Below, piece by piece: positions 25,696-34,285 of a DNA stretch of 64,000 bases. A model generated the notes under the pieces. That model was not told the DNA's origin. It saw nothing but the letters and a program-made list of their open reading frames with translations, and made no database searches. The DNA comes from Aldehydirespirator sp965220345 (GTDB taxonomy: Bacteria > Actinomycetota > Acidimicrobiia > Acidimicrobiales > Aldehydirespiratoraceae), in NCBI GenBank assembly GCA_965220345.1, contig OZ244822.1, positions 1,550,001 to 1,614,000 of the forward strand, written 5' to 3'. The translations under genes and the position numbers were made by a program. How positions within the stretch are numbered: position 1 is the first letter of the stretch; the number at the start of each line of letters is the position of its first letter.

Positions 25696-27054
25696 ATGGG
25701 ACGATATGTTGATGCCGAGGCTTGGATGGCCACGGTATCGGGCTATGGACGCAGAACCTATAGAGCCTTTGTGCCGCATTTTCTGGCGACATGGGATCCT
25801 GTTCTTGGCGCAAGTGATCTGACTGCGATGACCGCTGCCGACCGGGCACTTGCCGAAGTAGCCTCTCAGCCGCGTGCTGGGCTCAGTGGCGCGGTCGCTG
25901 ACTGGATAATGGCCCGAGATGAGAGCATCCACTCCAGTGTCATTGAGGGAGTGGATGCCACCGAGCCGGGGCTTGCCTGGGCGCGCTACCTGGATTTCGT
26001 TGGCAGGCCCGTGACCGACGACAATGATGCGCTCACCCTCGGAGCGGCGAAGCAAACCACAGCAGCGGTGGACCTAGGCACAAAGATGTGCAACGGTGCC
26101 ATCTGTTCCACGCAAGACATACTTAATCTGCACAATCAGCTCTTCGAGCGAACACAAGATAAGGCCATAGCAGGTGTACTGCGGGACTCGCCGGTATGGA
26201 TCGGTCTGCCTAGATGCTCGGTGGATGAGGCATCGTTCGTGCCACCACCGGCGGATTATGTGGCTTCGCTACTAGAAGACCTAGTGGAATATATGAATGT
26301 CAACGATCATCCGCCCGTGCTGCGTGCGGCTGTTGTGCATTCCCAGTTTGAGACGATCCACCCATTCGCAGATGGCAACGGCAGAACCGGTCGCGCGCTC
26401 ATTCACACAGTGTTGACCGCTGCTGGAGTTACTCAAGGAGCCCTGCCGATCAGCACGGCGCTAAGCAACGATCGTCGCAGTTATTACGACGCACTCAACT
26501 CAATTCGTGTGGTGTGTGACGATAACGACATGGCGCGAAGCACTGCTTTAAGCAGCTGGTTGAACTGCTTTGCTCAGGCTTGCACCGAAGCGCAGTATCA
26601 AGCTGTGTTGACGACCTACCGAGCAGAGAAGATGACCGCACGCTGGTTGCAGGCAGGACGGTTTCGTAGTGGTAGCGCTGCGGCAGCACTAGTTGAGGCG
26701 CTTCCGTCAATGCCGGTGCTTGATGCCGACATGGTTTCAAAGAAGCTGGGTATCACCACAAGAGCTGCTCGTGATGCTCTGAACTCGCTAGAAGCCGCAG
26801 GAATAGTGACCCGCACAGGTGCCAGTCGTAATCGTCGCTTCACTGTGCCCGAACTTGTGGAATCGTTGCGTCACATAGCTCCCGACAATGGACTACCAGC
26901 TCGTCCGAGTGGCCAAGCAGTGCCTATGAGCAAAAACGCAAGCCGTCTAACGCTGTCAATACCATCTGTCTGTGATTTTGTTGGCACGCGCTCTGACAAG
27001 CAGTGCCGGTTGCCCAAAGGCCACGCAGGCCAGCATCGTTACACCACCCGCTAA
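25696..27054 (+). CDS. Fic family protein with inhibitory helix and winged-helix domain
   Basis: 452 residues. Fic proteins transfer AMP or other phospho-groups to hydroxyls on target proteins. The active-site motif HPFADGNGRTGR (about 222-233) is intact. An (S/T)xxxE(G/N) inhibitory motif, SSVIEG (about 80-85), lies N-terminal to it, marking a class II self-inhibited Fic. After the Fic core comes a winged-helix region (VSKKLGITTRAARDALNSLEAAGIVTR), then a terminal Cys/His cluster (Cys426, Cys437, His443, His447) resembling a small zinc site. No antitoxin partner gene is adjacent. The targets are unknown. Confidence 0.9.
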   Translation: MGRYVDAEAWMATVSGYGRRTYRAFVPHFLATWDPVLGASDLTAMTAADRALAEVASQPRAGLSGAVADWIMARDESIHSSVIEGVDATEPGLAWARYLDFVGRPVTDDNDALTLGAAKQTTAAVDLGTKMCNGAICSTQDILNLHNQLFERTQDKAIAGVLRDSPVWIGLPRCSVDEASFVPPPADYVASLLEDLVEYMNVNDHPPVLRAAVVHSQFETIHPFADGNGRTGRALIHTVLTAAGVTQGALPISTALSNDRRSYYDALNSIRVVCDDNDMARSTALSSWLNCFAQACTEAQYQAVLTTYRAEKMTARWLQAGRFRSGSAAAALVEALPSMPVLDADMVSKKLGITTRAARDALNSLEAAGIVTRTGASRNRRFTVPELVESLRHIAPDNGLPARPSGQAVPMSKNASRLTLSIPSVCDFVGTRSDKQCRLPKGHAGQHRYTTR

Positions 27055-27130
27055 GTGACCGAGCGAACGACGAAAGCCAATCGCGACCAGGTTTTGCGGT
27101 CAGGCACCGCAGCGGGTTCCTAGACTGGGC

Positions 27131-27829
27131 ATGATGAGCGAAATCAATGAAATGATCGAAGCAAGTGAGATTGAGCAAGGACTTGTGGTGGTGCATCTAT
27201 TCTGCGCGCGCACGCCTGACAGCGATGACGCGGCGGTGCTCAGCGTGCTGAAACAAGCTGACGAAGTTGGAGCTCAGGTAGTGACCGTGGCGACTTTTGG
27301 TCACAAGTCACAACTTTGCTTCATGGGACTGCACGCTGATGCATGGGTGCTGCGCGACCTGCAGACCGGCTTGGAAGCCGCAAGGCTCAGAATCGTCGAT
27401 AGTTACGTTTCGATCACCGAACTCTCCGAATATGCCTTGGGTCTGCCTGCTGAAATGGCTGAAATGCGACTCAACCCGAAACTGCCTCCGCCAGGCAAGC
27501 CAGCCTGGTGCTTCTACCCGATGACCAAGCGCCGCAATCCAGGACAGAACTGGTATGAACTCGGCTTTGATGAACGCAAGGAACTTATGTATGAGCATGG
27601 TGCCTCGGGACGCAAGTTCGCGGGCCGCATCGTGCAACTCGTGACCTCATCCACAGGACTAGACGACTGGGAATGGGGAGTAACGCTCTTTGGCACCGAC
27701 ATAGCAGCTCTCAAAGACACTGTCTACACAATGCGCTATGACCGCGCTTCGGCTACCTACGCCGAGTTCGGGCCTTTCATAACCGGCCTAGTCGGCCCGG
27801 CCGAGGAGATATTGTCTCGAACCCGCTGA
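27131..27829 (+). CDS. chdC: Chlorite dismutase family haem protein, coproheme decarboxylase (ChdC/HemQ)
   Basis: 232 residues. ChdC decarboxylates coproheme to haem b, the last step of the coproporphyrin-dependent haem pathway of Gram-positive bacteria. The C-terminal half is diagnostic: CFYPMTKRR, NWYEL (Tyr142, the catalytic tyrosine position), EHGASGRKFAGRIVQ (His156 as proximal haem ligand, Gln169 distal) and TGLDDWEWGVTLF. The FYPMTKRR and GLDDWEWGVTL blocks are closer to what I recall of Firmicutes proteins than of typical actinobacterial ones. No other haem genes lie beside it. A true chlorite dismutase is unlikely because the distal arginine is replaced by glutamine. Confidence 0.83.
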   Translation: MMSEINEMIEASEIEQGLVVVHLFCARTPDSDDAAVLSVLKQADEVGAQVVTVATFGHKSQLCFMGLHADAWVLRDLQTGLEAARLRIVDSYVSITELSEYALGLPAEMAEMRLNPKLPPPGKPAWCFYPMTKRRNPGQNWYELGFDERKELMYEHGASGRKFAGRIVQLVTSSTGLDDWEWGVTLFGTDIAALKDTVYTMRYDRASATYAEFGPFITGLVGPAEEILSRTR

Positions 27830-27896
27830 CCTCTGCTCATCAAACGCAAGTTGTTCGACTCAACTGAGTTCACAGCATGTCTAACTGTGCTGCAGA

Positions 27897-29063
27897 TCAA
27901 CTACTGGGATCGCTCAACGGTTTGCGTGCATGCACTAGGAAGCTCGGATCGAAGATTCCGAGTTTTCCAGCTTGGACCAGCGCATCGGCAGCTCTATTGA
28001 ACATGATGCTGACTTGGCTTGAGTCAGCAGGAATCACTCGCACCTTTTCCAGAATCTTCGTCGTTCTCTCGGCTAGGAAGCGTCCACGAGGAGTACGGGC
28101 TAGCCACAAAGGATGGCGCACATAGCGCCGCAGGGGAAAATCTCGCCCTTCTAACGGAGCATACCAGGGGATTTCGGGATGAGTCTCTGGGTTCCCGCAG
28201 TCTTTGTTGGGTGCATCTGAATCAATAATTTCAAAACCGGCACCAGCAATCGCTGCGATTTGATCTTCAAAAGAAAAGATACTTGGTGTGGCATTATAAA
28301 TTTTGATATCGTCGATCAACTTAACATGATGTGGATTTGCGGCATCATATTTTTCGGTGCTGCACCAGTCTACGATAACTACTTCTGCACCGGGTTTGAT
28401 GACGCGATACAACTCTGAGAAGCAAGCTGGCTTGTCGCTAGCATGACAGTAGGCTTCGAATGAATATGCGGCATCAAAGAAACCATCTTTGATAGGTAGA
28501 TCGATATAGTCGGCATGCATAACGTCACAAGTATCTGCAAGTTTTTGTCTGACGATTCTTTGTCTGCCGCGGTGTACCTGATATCCGTTTATTGTGACAC
28601 CTGTTATATTGGCACCACTCTTGGCTGCAATTGCAGTTAACGGGCCGCTGATGCCACAGCCCATGTCTATAACCTTCATGCCCGGTCTCAACTGTAGTAT
28701 TTCAGCAATCCGCCACTCCAGGCGTAATAGTGAATCACCCAAACTCTCCCACGGCTCTCGTGGAGCGAAATGAAAAGATGAACCCCAAGCTAACTCATAA
28801 GCACGATTACTCACATCATAATAGTCGTTGGTATGACCTGCTTGAGCTTCTGTCACTACCGTAAATGGATTATCGGATGATTTATCAAGTGATGCAGCAG
28901 GCCCGCCTTTTTGAGTGGTTGATAAATACGTTTGATTGAAATTTTGTACGGCATCTGCGTAGCTACGATCAACTGTCGATGGCAGTTCTGGTTTTTCGGC
29001 GCGATGATTCTTCTCTCGCTCTGATTCGGAGGCTGAGGTCGTATGTTTAGCGGTATTCGTCAA
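27897..29063 (-). CDS. Sterol 24-C-methyltransferase homologue (SMT/ERG6-like)
   Basis: 388 residues, aligned by eye over its length with eukaryotic sterol C-24 methyltransferases, which move a methyl from SAM to the sterol side chain. Diagnostic features in order: YYDVSNRAYELAWGSSFHF (81-99, the WGxSFHF sterol region), SAM motif VIDMGCGISGP (131-141), EAYCHA (203-208, matching EATCHA), DWCSTEKYD, EIPWYAPLEG (298-306, matching IPWYxPL), and an SMT C-terminal domain ending FLVHARKP. The first 75 residues are a polar extension. TTG start at 29063 with a GAGAGG-like site. The centre of the gene is more AT-rich than its neighbours. Sterol substrate, host or endogenous, is unproven. Divergent from the Nudix gene with only 43 bases between. 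Confidence 0.85.
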   Translation of the reverse strand: MTNTAKHTTSASESEREKNHRAEKPELPSTVDRSYADAVQNFNQTYLSTTQKGGPAASLDKSSDNPFTVVTEAQAGHTNDYYDVSNRAYELAWGSSFHFAPREPWESLGDSLLRLEWRIAEILQLRPGMKVIDMGCGISGPLTAIAAKSGANITGVTINGYQVHRGRQRIVRQKLADTCDVMHADYIDLPIKDGFFDAAYSFEAYCHASDKPACFSELYRVIKPGAEVVIVDWCSTEKYDAANPHHVKLIDDIKIYNATPSIFSFEDQIAAIAGAGFEIIDSDAPNKDCGNPETHPEIPWYAPLEGRDFPLRRYVRHPLWLARTPRGRFLAERTTKILEKVRVIPADSSQVSIMFNRAADALVQAGKLGIFDPSFLVHARKPLSDPSS

Positions 29064-29106
29064 GAAGCGTTCCTCTCTCTTGAGTCCGCCGATATTCTAG
29101 CACTCG

Positions 29107-29844
29107 GTGTCCGCGTCCTTAAACTTAGGCGACAGCAGCGAGCAAGACCCGCAGCGCTCGCCGCAACATCTTGTGGGCGAAGTTGAACTGCTGCGCTGGG
29201 CTGAAAGCCTTGCCGCTATAGCCCAGACCGGCTTGGGCTTTACCAAGAACCGCTACGAGCAGGAACGTTTCGAGGAGGTGCTAGCGGTAGCGGCCGACAT
29301 ACGCGCTCGCAGCACTGTTGGTATCGATGCTGATAAGCAGGTCATCGAATGGCTCAACGGGGTTGGCTCTGGGGTTGATGGATATGTCACTCCCAAGATC
29401 ACTGTCGGCGCGGTAGTTGGTGATGACCAAGGCCGCATTCTGCTGGTGCAGCGCGCCGATTCAGGCTGGTGGCTGTATCCCACCGGCTGGGCTGATGTGG
29501 GTTATTCGCCGTCCGAAGTAGCCGTGAAGGAAGTGCTTGAGGAAACCGGCATCGAATGCGAGGTGCTGCGTCCCCTTGCCATCCTTGACGGGATGCGTCT
29601 CGGGTTTCACAGGATTCCTCTGGTGTCGATCGTGTTTCTGTGTCGAAGCCTTGGCGGCGAACTCAAGGCTCATCCTCTGGAATGCCGCGATGTCGGGTTC
29701 TTCGCTGAAGACGAACTTCCCGAACGCATCGCCCGCCCTGAAATGTGGGCAGATCTGGCGTTCAAAGCGATCAGAGGCGAGCCGACAGAAATGCTTTTTG
29801 ATCTACCCCGCGAGCAGCCCTGGCAAGGCCAAAACGAAATTTGA
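29107..29844 (+). CDS. Nudix hydrolase with N-terminal helical domain
   Basis: 245 residues. Hydrolyses nucleoside-diphosphate-linked substrates. The Nudix box (about 127-149) reads G-x5-E-x7-KEVLEETGI, with lysine instead of the first arginine but all catalytic glutamates in place. The N-terminal part (LLRWAESLAAIAQTGLGFTKNRYEQERFEEV) matches the NUDIX_N_2 helical domain found with ADP-ribose/NADH-type Nudix enzymes. GTG start. The exact substrate is unknown. Confidence 0.86.
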   Translation: MSASLNLGDSSEQDPQRSPQHLVGEVELLRWAESLAAIAQTGLGFTKNRYEQERFEEVLAVAADIRARSTVGIDADKQVIEWLNGVGSGVDGYVTPKITVGAVVGDDQGRILLVQRADSGWWLYPTGWADVGYSPSEVAVKEVLEETGIECEVLRPLAILDGMRLGFHRIPLVSIVFLCRSLGGELKAHPLECRDVGFFAEDELPERIARPEMWADLAFKAIRGEPTEMLFDLPREQPWQGQNEI

Positions 29845-29897
29845 TGCCTAACACAAAGAGACCTAACAACCAAAGGGTTAACAAATAGACTCACTAC

Positions 29898-30704
29898 ATG
29901 TCTTTGAATATGCATGCCGCAGGCGGTTTGTTTGATGTCAGCGGACGACGAGTAGTCATCACTGGAGGCACAGCAGGCATCGGCTTAGCTGCCGCGGAGC
30001 ATCTTGTTGCACAGGGAGCGCAGGTGGTGATAACTGGTCGTCGCAGCGAAGGAGCGGCGATCGCCGCGCGTATCGGCGCGAACTTCATCCGCATGGACGT
30101 TAGCGACGAGGACTCGACCCGGCAGGCTTTTGAGCGTGTGGCTGAGCATTTCGACGAGATCGACGCGCTGGTCCTCAATGCTGGAGTCAACCTGGAACAC
30201 GGCGAGATCGAGTCGCTTGATGCCGCTGTGTTTGAGCGGGTCTTTGATGTCAACACTGTAGGCGTGGCTAGGACGTTGCGTCTTGGCATCAGCGCGCTAC
30301 GAAGTGGCGGATCAGTGATCGTGACCAGCTCGCCAGCAGGATCGGTGGCAGTGTCGGGAATGGCCGCCTACGCCGCCTCGAAAGCGGCGGTCGACCAGAT
30401 GGTGCGAGTCTGGGCGATGGAACTGGGACCACGGGGTATCCGTGTTAACGCTGTGCTGCCCGGGATCGTCGAAACCGAGATGACCGACCTGGCCGGTTCT
30501 GCGCCCACCACCGAGCTGATAAGGCGTTTGACCGCTGGCGGCATCGTGCGCCAAGCTCATGAGATGGCACCGGTGTTCCATTTCCTAGTGAGTGATGCCA
30601 GCGCTTCGCTCACTGGATCGCTAGTCGGCTGCGACGACGGCATCTCTGCCGGACTCAGTCAAGCAGTCATTGCCGCTCTCGCAGCTGACGTAGCCTCTGA
30701 CTAG
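29898..30704 (+). CDS. Short-chain dehydrogenase/reductase
   Basis: 268-residue classical SDR, an NAD(P)-dependent oxidoreductase. The cofactor motif TGGTAGIG (about 22-29), NAG (94-96), catalytic Ser (about 144) and YAASK (Tyr158, Lys162) are all present. The C-terminal PGIVETEMTDLAG and LVGCDDGISAG segments are typical. Substrate unknown. It converges on the PAC2 gene. Confidence 0.9.
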   Translation: MSLNMHAAGGLFDVSGRRVVITGGTAGIGLAAAEHLVAQGAQVVITGRRSEGAAIAARIGANFIRMDVSDEDSTRQAFERVAEHFDEIDALVLNAGVNLEHGEIESLDAAVFERVFDVNTVGVARTLRLGISALRSGGSVIVTSSPAGSVAVSGMAAYAASKAAVDQMVRVWAMELGPRGIRVNAVLPGIVETEMTDLAGSAPTTELIRRLTAGGIVRQAHEMAPVFHFLVSDASASLTGSLVGCDDGISAGLSQAVIAALAADVASD

Positions 30705-30780
30705 TGAAGCACAGCGCAGCCCGCAATAATGGCCGATCATTCGCAACCCGATGACTGGCTTCTAGTTTTGGTTTGATGCG

Positions 30781-31749
30781 CTAACTGCCTTCTCGCAGGA
30801 ACTTCTCCACCTCAGCCACAAGCAGTTCAGGGTTGTCGCTGAGGGGCGTGCCGTTGAAGTCTTCGAGGTCACGGTGGTTGTCCCAGGCGTGCTCAAGGCG
30901 AGCCACATACTCGGCGGTTTCGGTGTCTTCGGCCACGATCCTAGTGATTTCCTTTTCGTAAACTTCGGCTCTTTGCTCTAGCTCAAAGGTTGGCACTGTT
31001 GAACGCATCACGGTGCATACTCGATTGATCAATGCCAGCGCAGCCTTGGGCGACGGTGCAGCTGGCATATACGAAGGAACCGCCGACCAGAACGACGCGG
31101 TGTGCAAACCAGCGTCTCGGCAAGCCGCTGACAGCACACCCAAGATTCCAGTGGGACCCTCATAGCGCGACGGGGACAGATCAAGAGCCTCCCGCAGTTC
31201 CTCGTCTTCTGTGGCACCATAGACCGCCACGTCTCGGCTGTGAGGCACTTCGGCGAGCAGCGCGCCTAAGGTGATCACCTGCTCTACCCCCAGAAGCTCA
31301 GCCGTCGAAACCACCTGCTGGGTGAAAGTGCGCCAGCGCAGCTGCGGCTCGGTGCCGAGCAATACCACCACATCTCTGAGAGCTTTGCCCTCTCTGACGG
31401 CTTTGCCTGAGCTTTCAGCGTTGTCGGGAGTTTCGGTTGTAGAAGCCCCGCTGAGACGGGCCGCTCGCAGTTCGTTGGTCGGCCAGTCGATGCTGCGCAC
31501 CCTGGCTTCGTCGAGGCGAACAGCAGGCCGGACCGCTGTGAAATCGAAGAACAGTTCTGGATCTATCTGCGCTAAAGGCTCACAACCCCAACTTTCTGAC
31601 AGGTGCAGTGCTGCTGTGGTTGCTGCGTCGCCAGCGTCGTTCCATCCCTCAAACGCGGCTATCAAAGTAGGGCGACTCAGTCGTGGTCTGGGGCTCAGCC
31701 ATTCAACATGCAGCGGCTCGTGTTCCGGCTCGTTCGGCACGAGTGTCAC
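30781..31749 (-). CDS. PAC2 family protein
   Basis: 322 residues related to proteasome assembly chaperone 2. The actinobacterial PAC2 hallmarks RPTLIAAFEGWNDAGDAATTA near the N-terminus, LLGTEPQLRWRTFTQQV, ITLGALLAEVPHSR and GPTGILGVL are present. A Thr/Glu/Ser-rich insert lies around residues 98-118. The role in bacteria is unclear; a link to protein turnover is assumed from the family. It is followed downstream by nothing on its strand until the amidohydrolase and SMT genes further left, and lies 42 bases after the acetoacetyl-CoA synthetase gene. Confidence 0.87.
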   Translation of the reverse strand: MTLVPNEPEHEPLHVEWLSPRPRLSRPTLIAAFEGWNDAGDAATTAALHLSESWGCEPLAQIDPELFFDFTAVRPAVRLDEARVRSIDWPTNELRAARLSGASTTETPDNAESSGKAVREGKALRDVVVLLGTEPQLRWRTFTQQVVSTAELLGVEQVITLGALLAEVPHSRDVAVYGATEDEELREALDLSPSRYEGPTGILGVLSAACRDAGLHTASFWSAVPSYMPAAPSPKAALALINRVCTVMRSTVPTFELEQRAEVYEKEITRIVAEDTETAEYVARLEHAWDNHRDLEDFNGTPLSDNPELLVAEVEKFLREGS

Positions 31750-31791
31750 GATAACCCCACAAATTCCGAAGCAACGCCAAGAACCAGACTG

Positions 31792-33729
31792 CTACGCCAG
31801 TTCTGGCCGGTTGAGGAAATGTTGTAGAGCCTCTGGGTTGGCTAGTGCCTCGGTGTTGTGAACTGGCCTGCCGCTGATCATGTTGCGAACTGCGGTCTCG
31901 GTGATCTTGCCTGAGCGTGTGCGTGGAATATCGTTAACGGCTGCGATCACCGCAGGCACATGACGCGGTGAGAGTTCAGCACGGATCCGTGAGCGAATAG
32001 CGCTGCGTAGCTCGTCGGTTAGTTCATAGCCCTGAGTCATTTTGACGAATAGCACTATGCGCGTGTCGCCATCGTAAGGTTGACCTACGGCGATGCTTTC
32101 AGCTACTTCGGGCATCGTGTCCACACGGCGGTAGATCTCTGCGGTGCCGATGCGAACCCCACCTGGGTTGAGTGTGGCATCGCTGCGACCCGAGATCACG
32201 AAACCCCCGGCAGAGGTCTTAGACGCGAAGTCGCCGTGATGCCACACGCCAGCGATTCGCTCGAAATAGGCCGCCCGGTAGCGTGTGTCGCCGGGGTCGT
32301 CCCAGAAGCGCAGCGGCATCGACGGGAAAGCATTACGGCACACCAACTCTCCTTGCGTGCCTTCTGCCAGGCTCTGTCCAGAATCATCCACCACATCAAT
32401 GTCCATGCCGAGCCCGGCGCATTGAATCTCGCCGCTTCGCACCGCTGCCGTAGGGTCGCCAGCAACTAGGCAACCGCACAGATCGGTGCCGCCCGAGATT
32501 GAGGCGAGATGCACATCAGTCTTGATGTTGTCGTAGACCCAGTCGAAGGATTCAGCCACCAGCGTCGAACCAGTGGAGGTGATGGTGCGCAGCGACGACA
32601 GGTCGTGTGTTATGCAGGGACGCACACCAGCTTTGGCGCAGGCATCAATGAACTTGGCCGAGGTGCCGAACAGGGTGATATCTGTATCGTCGATCAGATC
32701 GAACAGGCGCTCGGGGCCTGGATACGCAGGCGAACCGTCATAAAGCACAGCAGTAGCACCGGCTGCCAAAGTCGAAGCCAGCCAGTTCCACATCATCCAG
32801 CCGGTGGTGGTGAAATAAAACACTCGGTCGCCCGGCTTGACATCACAGTGCAGCCGATGCTCGCTGAGATGCTTGAGCAGCAGTCCACCCGTCCGATGCA
32901 CAATGCATTTTGGGGCACCGGTGGTGCCCGAGGAGTAAAGCACATACCAGGGATGATCGAACTCAAAATCTGTGAAAATCGGTTCGGTTGTGGTGCCAGC
33001 GGTGCCGTAACCATCAAGCCAGCCTGGTTCAACTAGCACACTGCGCTTCAGTGACGGCAGCCCAGCAGTGATGGCCGCGAGACGCTCGCGGCAGTCGTGA
33101 CGCTTGCCGTCGTAGGGATAGTCGGCGCAAGAGAACAGCACAGTGGGTGAGATCTGGCTGAAGCGGTCAAGCACGCCTGCTGCACCAAAATCTGGTGATG
33201 TAGAACTAAAAATCGCTCCGAGCCCAGCCGCAGCCAGCATTATCGCAACAGTCTCGGGGCGGTTGGGCAGCCAAGCCGCTATCCGGTCTCCTGGTTTCAT
33301 TTCTGAGTCAAGCAGCAGTTGCTGCACCCGTGCCGTCATGTCGTGAAGTTCGGCTCGGGTGAGTTCTGCGGCTTCGCCGTCCTCGCTGCGAAACACTAAG
33401 GCGATCTCGTCGCTGGGCTCGCCAAGAAGATTCCGAGCCACGTTTAGTTGGGCATCGGGCAGGAAGCGCGTGCGCCTCAGTCGCTCACCAGGGTCTTCGC
33501 AGAGGCTGCTGTCAGGCATCTCAACAAGGCGCTCGCCGCGCTCGCCGGTGATTTCGCACCAGTCCCAGACCGCAGCCCAGAACTCACTGCTTGTCTTCAC
33601 TGACCAGCGATGCAAGCTGGCCGTGTCGGGGAGGTCAAGGCCGCGATTGTCGCTCAGCCACCGCTTGAAGTGCTCAAGGTTGGTGGTGGCTACACGCTGT
33701 GGTGACGGCCTCCAAAGCGTGGCGCTCAT
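31792..33729 (-). CDS. Acetoacetyl-CoA synthetase
   Basis: About 645 residues, ANL-family ligase activating acetoacetate to acetoacetyl-CoA. The N-terminal FKRWLSDNRGLDLPDTASLHRWSV block is the acetyl-CoA-synthetase-like cap typical of acetoacetate-CoA ligases. The P-loop is VLYSSGTTGAPKCIVH (about 264-279); later come SISGGTDLCGC, WHHGDFA, SGRSDATLNPGGVRIGTAEIYR and the lysine in RTRSGKITE. It would let the cell use ketone bodies or polyhydroxybutyrate-derived acetoacetate. The ATG at 33729 follows a TTG one codon upstream that could also serve. Confidence 0.88.
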   Translation of the reverse strand: MSATLWRPSPQRVATTNLEHFKRWLSDNRGLDLPDTASLHRWSVKTSSEFWAAVWDWCEITGERGERLVEMPDSSLCEDPGERLRRTRFLPDAQLNVARNLLGEPSDEIALVFRSEDGEAAELTRAELHDMTARVQQLLLDSEMKPGDRIAAWLPNRPETVAIMLAAAGLGAIFSSTSPDFGAAGVLDRFSQISPTVLFSCADYPYDGKRHDCRERLAAITAGLPSLKRSVLVEPGWLDGYGTAGTTTEPIFTDFEFDHPWYVLYSSGTTGAPKCIVHRTGGLLLKHLSEHRLHCDVKPGDRVFYFTTTGWMMWNWLASTLAAGATAVLYDGSPAYPGPERLFDLIDDTDITLFGTSAKFIDACAKAGVRPCITHDLSSLRTITSTGSTLVAESFDWVYDNIKTDVHLASISGGTDLCGCLVAGDPTAAVRSGEIQCAGLGMDIDVVDDSGQSLAEGTQGELVCRNAFPSMPLRFWDDPGDTRYRAAYFERIAGVWHHGDFASKTSAGGFVISGRSDATLNPGGVRIGTAEIYRRVDTMPEVAESIAVGQPYDGDTRIVLFVKMTQGYELTDELRSAIRSRIRAELSPRHVPAVIAAVNDIPRTRSGKITETAVRNMISGRPVHNTEALANPEALQHFLNRPELA

Positions 33730-33756
33730 CAAGTGGAGATGCTCACAGCCGGAGAC

Positions 33757-34278
33757 TTACAGCGTGTAGCGGTAGACATTGGAGTCACGCTGCTGGAAAC
33801 CCATCCGGGTGTAAAGGCGGTTGGCTGCTTGCCGTGACGGCCTTGAAGTCAGATCAGTGCTGTGTGCTCCCATTTGTCGGGCTGCTTCCAGAGCCGTGCG
33901 GGTGAGTTTTTCGGCGATGCGGTGGCCTCTGAACATCTCATCCACTACCACATCCTCAATACGGGTGCGCATCCCTGTGGGAATACGGAAAGCGACCAGA
34001 GTCAATGCCCCCACGATGCGGCTTTGGTGCCGTGCCACGAACAAGTTTGCAGCATCAGATGCCACGATCTCTTCGAGTTCTGCTCGACCGGGCGGCGGAC
34101 TCGAAGACGAAAGCTGAGGAATCAGCCGAGCCATGGCGGAAACCAGTTCATCGTCGACTGTCCGACACACCTCAACTGTGACCTCAGCATCTTTTTTGAC
34201 TTCATCAATGCTCTGAGAGATATCAGGATTTTCTGAGGTGTCAAAACCTTCTGAGGTGTCGAAGCCAGGTGTTGTCAT
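33757..34278 (-). CDS. GNAT family N-acetyltransferase
   Basis: 173 residues. The acetyl-CoA-binding segment is IEDVVVDEMFRGHRIAEKLTR (Q/RxxGxG/A-type, here RGHRIA), followed by DLTSRPSRQAANRLYTRMGF, the usual GNAT C-terminal strand-helix with a likely amine or protein substrate. The N-terminus contains a short duplicated GFDTSE unit and an acidic stretch. The ATG at 34278 begins just after the preceding gene ends; longer frames upstream would overlap that gene by more than 70 bases. Substrate unknown. Confidence 0.85.
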   Translation of the reverse strand: MTTPGFDTSEGFDTSENPDISQSIDEVKKDAEVTVEVCRTVDDELVSAMARLIPQLSSSSPPPGRAELEEIVASDAANLFVARHQSRIVGALTLVAFRIPTGMRTRIEDVVVDEMFRGHRIAEKLTRTALEAARQMGAHSTDLTSRPSRQAANRLYTRMGFQQRDSNVYRYTL

Positions 34279-34285
34279 TGCTGAT

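Noticed and set aside
25531..26055. Minus-strand frame across the Fic promoter and 5' end
   Set aside because: It runs through the direct repeats and terminator-like hairpin; its repeated MGYxxA residues simply reflect the 16-bp repeats.
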